DNA from: Anthopleura xanthogrammica
Taxonomy: Eukaryota > Cnidaria > Anthozoa > Actiniaria > Actiniidae
Reading direction: 5' to 3'
DNA: 64,000 nucleotides
Assembly (NCBI GenBank): GCA_964019055.1
Contig: OZ025213.1
Location: 14,737,202 to 14,801,201 of the forward strand
A program made the position numbers and the translations under genes. Below the pieces are notes generated by a model that searched no databases, was not told the origin of the DNA, and saw only the letters and a program-made list of their open reading frames with translations. Below are positions 42,728-54,000 of the stretch, in pieces. Each line of letters starts with the position of its first letter. Position 1 is the stretch's first letter.

Positions 42728-43241
42728 GTAACCTTGGTGATACATCTGTTTCCCATGATACCTTGCGCCATCTCCTCCCCCTTCCATCATGGCGATATAA
42801 CGAAACACAAGTAAGGAGAATGGACGCTTGGAAAGTCGCTCCGATCAACGACTAACGTACTCTAAACTCCATTACTTTTCGCTCATCACAAGGAACATTG
42901 ATCTAAGAAGATATTGGTCAATTTTCAAAACCGGACTTGTCTTGCCTTTGAAATAAATTGCGTACTGAAGTAAGGCTCCAGTTACCCGCCCTAAACGAAC
43001 TCGGACTTCGATCAAGCGCGGACAATTCAGCTCAAATACTAACGTCGTTTAACAAGAAAAACCTGTAAGCTAAAGATCAATCTCTCTACAGTGCAAATTT
43101 AGCAAGAATACTTGTCAAAGAATCGGAAGACAAAGGAATTATTTGAAACAGATACGTTGAATCACATCCAGTAATAATTGCCACATCGTGTTGCATTACA
43201 ATTACCTACAGTCATTTGCTATCAACTTATAATAAAGAAAG

Positions 43242-46200
43242 ATGACTTTAAAAAGCTATAAGGAAGAGAAGATCTTTATCCAAGAGTACAAGACTGGAAG
43301 GGTAAGCTCTGACATTGTTTGTAGGCACAGTATATCATATTTTCCAGTCCAGAGGGGCAGTTGGGTTGTTTGCAGGAAGTGAGCTTACTGGATTTTCTCG
43401 TATGTTTGCTGACTGCAATAATTGTTATTTTCCATAGATCATTGTTTCATGGAATAGATTTGCAAGGTCTTTAAAGGAAGCTTTCGAATTTTACACTGAG
43501 TCGAAACAGGTAAGCCGATTATTGTCCACTACCAAGATGTGGTTTTGATTTCAACAATTCAAGTAAGCTAATTGGGGGTTTTGCATATGAAAAATATAAT
43601 TTAGTTTCCTTCATTACCAAGAAAAAGGTTCATTTCCATCCCAAAACTACTTAGAAATAAATATAGTTGTTTTTATGAGTTTGTTGACGATAAAATTCAC
43701 GTATGCTTCGAAAACTTTACAATTTGATCGTAAATAATTTGTATTTTTCTTTGTTAAATAATTAAAGTGCAAGCCTTGTATGCTTAACAGTACCAGAACA
43801 TATTAAAAAAAACCGTAGTTTTGAATTAAATTTGTATCTTAGTGTAAGTATATTCAATAAAGAAGTTTTGTTGAAATACTTTACCATTTTCGTGTGTTAA
43901 ATGGATAGATAGGATTTGCATAACGTAGAAAAGAAGAAACACACCTAATCTGTTTTTTGTTTAATGCAAAAGAGTTTTTTCACTTGATTTAGTTTGAGAT
44001 AGACATTTTTCAGGCACAAGATTTTGTAATGCAATGTATTGCACAATTAAGTTCTGTGAGGTCATATCAAGTTAACTGTTGATCTTGGCTAGGATTTTTA
44101 CCTAACCCATTAATCATGTTCACCTAGCATCTTGCAATATTCACTTCATCAAAGTAATGAATAATCCAAACAAACCACAGTTTAGATTACTTTTTTTCAT
44201 TATATTGCATGTTTTTAAACATCATGTATTCAGTAGCTAAAGTACTAATGAGAGTAAATGGTTTGAACCCAGGAGTAACAGAGTGAGTAATGTGATCGTC
44301 CTGGTGAGTGTAGTCTTGAGAAGGACTGTTGTTGGTGGTGACTGACGTTTCAACAACGTGAGTGGAAGTCATTGCAGAATTAATTGTCTTTGCTCAACAA
44401 TCACATCCAGTTAAGAGGATCCATTGATTAAAGATTTTTAGTCTGTCTTTGGAAGGAAGATATGATAACAAGACAGGCAACTAGTAACTGCAACTCATTT
44501 ATTAGAACGTTTCAGCCTTCTGCCTTCTTTAGCTAAAGAATTAATAACGGTCAACAAACACATCCACATGTGCACAAGAAAAAGTCTTTGTGCAAGCTAA
44601 AAAAAATTTTAATGTTAATCCATCGTCTTTAGTCATCTGCTTACGAATGGTACACGAAACTTCACATTTGGATGTCATACGAATACCAAGACCTTGTGTG
44701 ATAAAGATTGGACTTACTATTTGTATTAGAAATTAGAACCTTACTTTCCGATTTGGGATGAGGTCTAGCCCAGTACTTAGCAGTTAGATTTAGCATGCGT
44801 GCACTTTTACATAGCTTTTACTTTGGATTATTTATGTCAAAAGAAGAAGATTCGGGTTATATAAAATAAAATATACTCCTTAACTAGTGTTTTAATGTGT
44901 CAACTCTTCACTTGAAGTAACTCAGCAAACCGAAATCACGTATTTACAATTGTGTCCCCAACATATTTGGTGATATTTACCAAATTGAAGACCGAAAATA
45001 AAAGCGCTCTTCAGTAATATATGAAGCAAAAGCCAGACTTCAAGTTTTATAGGAATTCATTCTCCATAGAGAAAGGTCAGAAAGTCACAGTAAGAAAAAC
45101 AAGGCATACAGTTTTGCAGCCTTTGCAGTCTTTGATCAAAGTCCGCCTAATAATCTTTTGTAGTTCAAGCATCAATTTAGTATTAAGCTGACAGGATTCA
45201 CTTCAAAACTCAACAAAACAACAAAGAACTAAACAAAGTAGAGATTTGAATGAAAATATAAGGCCTATTGCCCAACTTTAATACCAGTTAGATTGAGGAT
45301 TTAAAGTGAGATTACTATCAGCGAAGGATAAATATATATTAGCTGTATTTCTATGTTTAAATGAATCCTGGGAAAATGATTATTACACATTTAAACCTGA
45401 AAAAATTGACATGTGATGAATGTTTTTATTATATTTAAATCAAAGTTGGGATGTTAGTACTTGCATCTTACTACTAAATTCTGGTTATTAACTGATTGTT
45501 TTTTTTATTAGGCTGAATTCTACTCTTGGGTTGAAAGCATTCCATCAAAGTTGAGGAAAATTCCATTGAAAGGACTCACAATAGCAGCATTACCATTTAT
45601 TTCATTTCTTTTATTATACTCCAATTACCGTATTCTGCGAGACATCACTGGACTGAGTGCTGTCGTAAAACCTAATTGTAATTTTCTTCCATGGTTGGAG
45701 ATGCTTGTTTTCCACTGTTACCCTCATCAAATCCTATCAACATTTTCTAACCCAATATTTGACTTTCTGGCTGCAATTCCTTATCTTATTCACTTCCCAT
45801 TACCAGCATTGTTCGCATTGTACAAATTTCTTAATACTAGAAGCATACATGGAGCATTTCCATTCTTGTGGTGTGCAGGCTGGGTTAATCTGGTTGCTGT
45901 TTTAATCCAGTTTGTGTTCCCTACTACTCCTCCATGGTTTGTGGACTCTGCTGTCTGGAGTGCTGATGGACAGTTAATGAAAGCTGGTGCAAATGAAGCA
46001 GGATTTCATAGATTAGATGGAGTCCTTGGTTTTCCAGTCTTTCATAACATATACTCCGCTTCTCCTGTTAAATATGGTGCATTTCCATCCCTTCATGTTG
46101 CTTGGCCTGCAATTATACTGGTGTGTGGACCATGGGTCAGTGAAAAGTTTGCCATGGGACATGTTGCATGGATAACATGGGCTGCACTTTATTCCAATCA

Positions 46201-46360
46201 TCATTATGGGGTGGATGCCATTGCTGGAATTGTTCTAGTATTTCTTGTTAACTTTATGATGAGAAAAGTATGGAGCCCATTTCAGATTGATGGCAAACCA
46301 AAGCAGCATGCATCTATTACAATTAGTAGGTCTAAATCAGAACCATGTTTACATGTTTGA
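43242..46360 (+). CDS. PAP2-family inositol-phosphorylceramide-synthase (Aur1)-like membrane enzyme
   Basis: Three exons in phase 0: 43242-43301 (MTLKSYKEEKIFIQEYKTGR), 43438-43509 (IIVSWNRFARSL...ESKQ) and 45512-46360, giving 326 aa. Several hydrophobic segments (ALPFISFLLLY, PIFDFLAAIPYLIHFPLPALFALY, WVNLVAVLIQFVFP, GIVLVFLVNFMM) fit a polytopic membrane protein. Two motifs carry the lipid-phosphatase/phosphotransferase triad: GAFPSLHVAWP (first His) and SNHHYGVDAIAG (second His and Asp). With PTTPPWF this matches Aur1/PAP2_3 enzymes, which in fungi move phosphoinositol from PI to ceramide. Animal members are of uncertain substrate, so a ceramide or other phospholipid head-group transferase or phosphatase is possible. 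AATAAA follows about 40 bases after the stop. No frame damage. Confidence 0.85.
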
Positions 46361-46397
46361 CAAAAGAATAACTTTGAATATGATCATTTCTACGTAT

Positions 46398-46403
46398 AAT
46401 AAA
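46398..46403 (+). promoter_or_regulatory. Poly(A) signal of the PAP2/IPC-synthase-like gene
   Basis: AATAAA (in TATAATAAAGAAG) 38 bases after the TGA at 46360. It is the expected distance for a short 3'UTR. Confidence 0.65.
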
Positions 46404-47258
46404 GAAGACTAATTAACACTTGCATATGATGTAGATGGTCTGTTGCTTGATTTATTTTGTCTTGTAATTATCCTGGTACTAACTGTATTTTTAATCATAA
46501 ATTATGGCATTGAAAAACAATGTAAAACTTTTGTTCATCTTTTTAAAGTGCATATATATAACCCCTGATTTAATATTCGCAGTATTGATTCTACACATGC
46601 AGTTAAATGGTAAAATATTTCTTGATTCGAGTGTTCCATCTTTAGTTATGAAGTTTTACACTTCCATCATGTCATGTAATCGTCATGTAAGGCATGACTG
46701 GAGTTGTAACTAGTAATACTAAATTTCTGTCCATTACGAGAAAGCAAATTTACAATTACCTTAATGCAAACCATGAGTAAAAGTAATGAAGCTTTTTAAA
46801 TACTGTTTCAAATGTTACAGTTACATTTTGTATATTAATGAAACATTGCATGATGTCACCATCATTAACAAATCTGGTGCACTTCACATAGAATCAATAT
46901 TGAAAGTTGAATTAAACAGGTTATACACACTTAAAATGGTATAGATATTTTCTTTTTTATTGACGTAGAGGTAGCTTTTTCATATTTCTTAATTTATCAT
47001 GAAACACTGATGAAACTTGTTAGTCACGATTTACTTTGTTATGAGTCGAGCATTGATTTCAGATAGCACAGTTGATTGATTCTTCAGTGGGTTAAGGCCT
47101 GGGTATTCAATATTTTCATGTCATTTTCTTTCCAAGGTATTGTCGACTGTAATGAAGTTACGTTCAAAGCAAAATAAATTTCACCAGTTTTTAAAACTTT
47201 GTTCTTGTAATAAACCTCAATAATAATTATTGAATTTTGTCAGTAAACTTTTAAATGT

Positions 47259-47385
47259 AGAGTACAAACACTAAAAGCATGTAACATAAATAGTACTAAA
47301 TAGACCTGATATTTTATGCTAATTTTATTGTTTTCTATTGTCTAATTAGTTCTATTTAGTACTAAATAGTGATTGTTTGTACTCT
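47259..47385. mobile_element. MITE-like element, AGAGTACAAAC ends (copy 1)
   Basis: AGAGTACAAACAC at the left pairs with the inverse of GATTGTTTGTACTCT at the right; ATAGTACTAAATAG and CTATTTAGTACTAAATAG pair inside. The end sequence is shared with 47537-47679, so the two are one family. Confidence 0.7.
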
Positions 47386-47536
47386 ATAGTGAGGGAGCAT
47401 ATGTTCAAAACTAGAGAATGACGCATTGCAGCAAAAAGTCACTGTCACTGCATGATATGCATGGAGAACCTATGACGCACTTAGTTGATCTAATACATTC
47501 ACAAAAGTATAATGTATGACACAAAACGAAATTGTT

Positions 47537-47679
47537 AGAGTGCAAACAATATATCCGTGAAATACAAATTACTAAATAGTACAAAATAGTGCTAATTAAA
47601 CAATAGAAAACAATAGAATTTGCTCGAAATAGTACTATTTAGTATAACTAATGTTTCACGGATATACTGTTTGTACTCT
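47537..47679. mobile_element. MITE-like element, AGAGTGCAAAC ends (copy 2)
   Basis: AGAGTGCAAACAATATATCC pairs with GGATATACTGTTTGTACTCT, and GTGAAA with TTTCAC. The inside contains ACTAAATAGTAC and GTACTATTTAGT arms. Ends and inner arms resemble copy 1 at 47259-47385. Confidence 0.75.
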
Positions 47680-47703
47680 AGTGCATTAAAGTATTTATTT
47701 AGA

Positions 47704-48126
47704 GACTATTAGTCACTATCACTCAACCCGAGCAGTCTTCGAGTGAAAACACCAAACCTGTGAAATAAAAATTGCTTCTTAATGTGTAATAGATACCTAA
47801 TACACTTGCTCTAAATGCTCGATACCAGCAATCATTGTATAAGTAGAGTTAATAATTATTATTCTCTGTTCATTGTTACTCATTATAGAGTTTGAAACCA
47901 GAATTTATATTGTTTAAAACAAATAAACAAATCATCACTTGACAATGACTGTATATTTCATGGGTATAATAACTTAACTCTAATATCAATGCAAAAGCAA
48001 CAAATACATGAGAGATAGCTAGAATACAACCAAGTAAAAGTAATGACGAACGAACTCTTGTGTATTTGATGTCGCTTTTGCATTGATATTAGAACTGTTC
48101 TGGATGAGTGATAGTGATTAATAGTC
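47704..48126. mobile_element. Larger fold-back element, about 420 bases
   Basis: Outer arms GACTATTAGTCACTATCACTCA (47704-47725, written here in parts of the same strand) and TGAGTGATAGTG...TAGTC (48105-48126) are inverses. An inner pair, TAATATCAATGCAAAAGC (47981-47998) and GCTTTTGCATTGATATTA (48074-48091), is perfect. Typical of a non-autonomous DNA element with subterminal palindromes. Confidence 0.7.
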
Positions 48127-49371
48127 AATAACTAAGAACTATTAGGCACTAACAATTTTATTTTATTTCATGGACTTGGTGTTTGCTCTCTATAATAGTA
48201 GGAAAGATAAAAGAAGAGATTTTAGGAATACACTGCATCAACCAATAGGCAATGTGCATCAATGCACTCTCAATCGAAACCGAGTCCTGCAAAAATGGAA
48301 CAATGAAATCAAAGGAAATATCAGAAAAAAATCACTATTATTTTCGTCTGTTGAATTACTTACATTCCCATAAAATGTAGAAGTAAAATTGGAAGAGGAA
48401 TTTTTAGAGGAGCCAAAAAAGCATAAGGACTAAGTTTCCCATCATGCTTTGTACTAGAAATTTGAGCTCATGCACATTTGCTATTGCTACTTGGGTTCTA
48501 CCCTTATAATGGCAACCATGTTGGATGAATATAACTGCTGCCGGCTGGTGGATGTGCAAAACCTCTTATAGCTATTATGTATTTTAATCCTTTACACCCA
48601 TTTTCATAATTACATGATCCAGACAATCAAGTCGTCTGGGTTTTTGATTATGTCAATCCAATTTTCAACAGTCTGAGCTAGTAAATTTTCAATCGATGGC
48701 AGCCAAAAACCGGCCAGACGTTTTGGGCTGTCAATTCCATAATTCATAATAATGAAAATAGGTGTATATAAAGGACTTTTGCTAACTTTTTGCCTCCTTT
48801 GGATAAGTTAAGTATCAATCTAAGTCAGACTGCATCAATCAAAAAAGCATGTCATTTATTACTACTACCACTACCCCTAAGGAAAGGATTTTTAGTTGTA
48901 GGACTATATATTCGACTTTGTATTGTTTTTGGTTTTCAAAAAAATAACAATCAACTAGCACACTGATTGCTCACTTCGCAACAGTAACAGCAATGATTGA
49001 GAACATTACATTCTACTTTGGGTAAAAAAAAAGGCAAACCAAAGGTATTGGCTAATTGTTTTATTCTAAAGTACCAGTATATGTATATTGAGTCAAATAA
49101 GTACAACTTTTAACAAGGGTGTTTAATGAACGATGCATTGTATAGTGGGAAACAATAAAGTCAATTTGTGTTTCACAACACAATGGAAAGCCATTTGAGT
49201 GTTACAACATGTACCGAGTACCATGTCGTACAAATTACAATAACCGTTTTCTCACCGCATTTTGATTGTACTCCGCTACGTGTTTTGCTTGTCCTAATAA
49301 TTTTCTCGTGTTCTATCAACCCACGCGTGCACAATTCGCGTCTTCAATTTTGGATAAGAAACGACGCAACT

Positions 49372-49456
49372 GAAAGTGTGCGCATGTGCTGTGTGGTCTC
49401 ATAAAGCACATGCTCCCAATCAAGAACGCAAGATTTACAACAGTTATTTTATAATT
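49372..49456. repeat. Dispersed repeat, partner of 32606-32690
   Basis: Shares GTGTGCGCATGTGCTGTG, CTCATAAAGCACATGCTCCC and TTTACAACAGTTATTT with the segment at 32606-32690 (CTCAGAAAGCACGCGCTCCC, TTTATAACAGTTATTT) inside a NACHT-WD intron. No function assigned. Confidence 0.55.
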
Positions 49457-50087
49457 ACTTATAGACCATTTTCCAATTTGTACAATACCGCTATGTTCCT
49501 TGACTATACATGTATAGACTCATTTACTCTGGTTGGCCTCATTTCAAGCATCAGAATTATAATCACAAATTCCATGGACCTTAACTGGAAAATATGAAAA
49601 TTCTACACAAAATCGTGGCTAACTAACCCTGAGCAACAGAGAGCTCGAAACAGGAGTAATAAGGTTGCTAAGGGACTTGTCAGAAATTAGCAAGGGGGAG
49701 GGGGATGGAAAAAGGAAATGCTTATGACTTTTTGAGCCCTTGAAAAGGGAGGGTCATGAAAAAATAGGCAGTGAAAAAGGGAGGGTCACACAGTTGACGG
49801 GGGTTAAAATTTCTCTAGATAAAAACTACTCTAGTCAGTGAACAGTATCTTGGGAAGAGGTGAGAGAGGGAAAGGCTCACATAGAACATATAGAACTTGT
49901 TCACAGGCTAGAACTACTCAAGCCAGTTGTTTTCCAAACTTTCTTCAAAGAAATGCCATTGAGAACTGAGTACGTACTTCTTTTAAAAATCCCACTGCAT
50001 GGGGTGCGACTGAAAAGCTGAAATGAGTATAAAGCTTCTTTTGGCCGAGCTAAAATCATACGTGCATCATCCCGCATGATTAAACTG

Positions 50088-50964
50088 TTACGGGATAAAA
50101 AGACCACGTATTCTTGGAGATTGTAGAAATATTGCCATAGCAGATGCTGACCCAATAACAATTGATACAACCAAAAGCACTCGATCAAGAACACGGGCAG
50201 CATCTTGCCACTCCTTCCTACGTATTTCTTCGTTCATGCGCTCGGAAAGTTGTAAACGATGAACAATCATAGGATCATTTGGTGTTTGCTCTGCGTTAGA
50301 GTTGTCCTCGTCCTGGCATCCTCTCATCGACCTTCTTCGTGGAATGTTATTACAAGGTACTGAGCCGTTTGGAGCCACAAGTTGGTCTCTTTGAGTAGAG
50401 CGTGCTTGTGCACTGTTTTCCATTAGGTCCATGTCAAAATCTAGTGATTCGCGATCAAATTCATAAACTTCATTTCTTCTCACGTCCGAGGACTTGAAAG
50501 TCATCATGTTAATCATGGCTTCCTCATGCTGTGTCTCCATTATTTCTCGGGACGTACAACGAGGTTTGCATTTAACTAGAGGCGCCAGCCAACCCAGCAC
50601 TAGTTTCCGAAACCAAGCTGGCATCTCTGTTTTGCGGTGATAGATGTTAAGAATAATGCATGTATGGAAACTGAGTAATACATGGCTAAGTACAAACCAA
50701 GACAAAAAAAAGGGTTAGAGTTATGCCCGAGCTAACTTTATCACTTGGCCGTCTCTCTAATTACTCTTGCTTGGCTGGGGTTATGAAGTCACTGACAAAT
50801 CCTTAATTATTTAATTATTCAATATTCAATAACATCTATGTAACCTAATATGTATTAATTGTAATTATTTAGCTGACCTCCACTGTAATTCAGTCGTCAG
50901 TCTGCAATTGTGGTTGAATTAAACATATTATTATTACTATTATTATTATTACTATTATTATTAC

Positions 50965-51016
<52 letters not shown>

Positions 51017-54000
51017 ATTATAATTATTACTACTACTGATAGACACAAGATGGTTAAAATTCTAGATACCTACCAAGTAGCGGAAAGTGCTCAGAGCTTG
51101 ATGGTAATTTTTCCGATGTTAGTTCTTGAAACACCGCCATAGACAGCAAAATAGTAATACCCAGTCCCACTCTTTCTCCTGATTCGGCAGGGAGAATGAA
51201 CTCCAAAAATATTGTACAAGCAATCAGAGTGCACGGCAGAATCAAGTTCATAACGTAGTAGTAGGTACGGCGTTGTAAACGAAGAGAAATCGTGACTTCA
51301 GCGACTGGACTCTCAGACCAAACAAATTTTACCTATGTTAATTATGGCTATAAATTAGTGTCTCGCTCTTCAATCAGGTTTTCTTTCTATTCGATCACTC
51401 AATAGCTGAAGCAGCTACAACAAGCTAAGTGGCAGATTTTGGGGATGTAGGGGCGCATGCCCCCCGTTTGTGAATCCTAGGACATTATTCACACTCACCG
51501 CTGGGCCCCAATTTATATTGACTAATTCGAGTAATCTTTACAATTGATATTCGTTTGGACAAATCTTATATCCTATATAACCTATTGGTTGATTATATTT
51601 AAATGTTTTCGTAAGAAGACTGAAGATGTCTTTCATCCTTAGTGGTCAATGATGCCCCCCCCCCCCTTTTAAATCCTACTAATATTTGCCACTGTAGCAT
51701 TACTTCTTCTATAGGTTCTTGTTCTTTCCGATTGGAAAACCAAGAAATCCCCGAGATTTGCAATATATGAATGAAAAAAATGTAGCCATACCTCTCTCCT
51801 TTCAATGGTTGCAAATAGTACTCTCCATTCTTCGTTTTCTTGGAAGAATTTGGTATCTTTTGGGCTGCGTGACACTCGGTTGTTGCCAACGACCAGATCG
51901 AGGCTTTTGATATCACGTGTCCAAGAAGCAAACACGAGGTCACACGTCTGCTCATCAAAAGGGAAATACTTGACATCAAGCACACACATACTGTTGTAAA
52001 TCGCAGGTGCACGCCATGTGTTATTCCCGTCATATTTGACAAGGACTTTCGTATTGAAGACACTTACTCCCTCATCTCTGTCATCAGCACTTTAAAAATA
52101 AACAATACATATGGATAACTATATCATAATTATAAACGTAATGAAGTGGGTTTGGAAAATAGTCCCTTTCACAGTTCCCTGCACCATCTTGAAAGGTAGC
52201 CGTACCTTTGCATCAAAGCGAGACAGACGGTGAGTTTGCTAGAGACATGTAAATAATCAGGGGCGTAGGCAGAGGGGGGCTCCAGGGGGCCCGCGCCCCC
52301 TGCTCCATCAAGTCGTGTTTGCCATTTCTTTGGTTGGCCGATTTTTGATCGCCGTTTTTTCCGTTTGATCGCCGTTTTTTCCGTTGTTCTGAAAACCGGT
52401 TTTGGCCCCCCCCCCCCCTAAGGAAAACTCCTAGCTACGCCCCTGAATAATTGTCCAATGAGGTGTTAAAAAAAGGTATGTGTCATTGAAGCTCACCTAG
52501 TCAGGTCTGTTAGCGACAAAAATAGCGAAGATCGTGCACTTTTGAATACAAGCACCAAACTTGGCACAAATGTTTGTTTGGGCATACTAAACAGATTAAG
52601 GGGTGGGTGCAAAAATGATGGTCGGGGGAGGCACGCCACACTTTCAACTTGATGGATAAACTTCATCAAAATTTATATGAAACGAAAAAAATTATTTCAA
52701 CTTTTAACATTAACATGGAAGAGCTGTTTACAAAAGCAGAAAGGCGTTTACAGTTTGTAGATCTTTAACTCTTTGTTGCAGAGATATCGAAAGTTTTCCA
52801 AATATGCAAATTTGGGACTTCATAGGGAATTCGTTTTATCGTTTTCGATTCTTGTTTTAAGTCCCTCTTTTTCTTTAAATAACGAAGTATTAAATATAGA
52901 CTTCTTAAATGTTCCACTTGAAATAGTGGTGAAAAGTGAATGTTTAGCTATTTATAGCTTAGTTCAGTTTGCATGGACACATGCACCATGAATATAAACT
53001 GTACCAATAATGACAGATCCGTGGCGCAGGAACGTACTTGTTGTACAGTATGATATCTGGCACCCACAGCATGTTAGCAGGTACACTAATCTCTTTGATG
53101 TTGTCAAACTCTGTCGGGGTCCAAGTCAGCAAAGGGTTATTCCATTCCTACAACAAACAAGAGTAATGTCATGCATGACCGCTAGAGATGTTCATGAGTA
53201 GACTTTGTCCCGGGGACGCCGCAAGGGGGAGGGAGTCATATATGAGAGAGATGTCTTTGTTAGTGGTATTACTTATTGTGAATACAATCTTGGGAATTCA
53301 TGTTTTTTTTTAAATATTTTTAGCATAAAAATCGAGTGGTTTTAGGTTGTTTGATAATTATGCCGACATATATACTACTTATCGGAGAGTCTTTCCCTTC
53401 CTTCCTCCCTCGCCCTCTCTGCAGTTGAGTAAACGCAATAGACTATGGTTGATGAAACTAACTAACCTCTCTTAGCCATAAATGTGTTTTTATACTTTGC
53501 TCCTTTTCATTCTGTAGGAGAAAAATAACCCAAAATAACATTTATCAACATTGCACATAAACGTCATCGCGCATAAGCAAGCTTTATGCTCATCAGTGTC
53601 AGGTAATTGTTAGCAGCTTGATCAAATTACTGAGATTAAATTTCTTGCCTTTTGCTTTGTTTCACGACCTAACAAACTCCTTGGTTAGGCATATCGCTTT
53701 TGATCTCAACATTTCATCGTCAAATAATTTCTAGTTTTGGCACTAACCACTTTTGCTAGTCCTAGCAAATGAGCATCAAATTCCACTTTTATTGGTTTGG
53801 ATCTATCAACCACAGGTTGTACCAGTCGCCTCTCTTTATAATTCTTGAACAAATGCCTGAACAATCGTTCTTCTTCTGTTTCATTCCCACTTAAAACTAA
53901 AAATGATCAGGTAATTAATAAGAGACTTCTTAGCGGGCCCTGTTGCCACATTGCCTTTTTCCTTTCCGTTAGAGTAACACATAATCCCTGGTATCGTATG

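Larger units (their letters stand above)
46404..50087. other. Gene-free region with fold-back elements
   Basis: No exon recognised on either strand. It contains three fold-back structures (47259-47385, 47537-47679, 47704-48126) and a dispersed repeat segment (49372-49456). The 3'UTR of the Cys-loop gene should lie at its right end. Confidence 0.55.
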
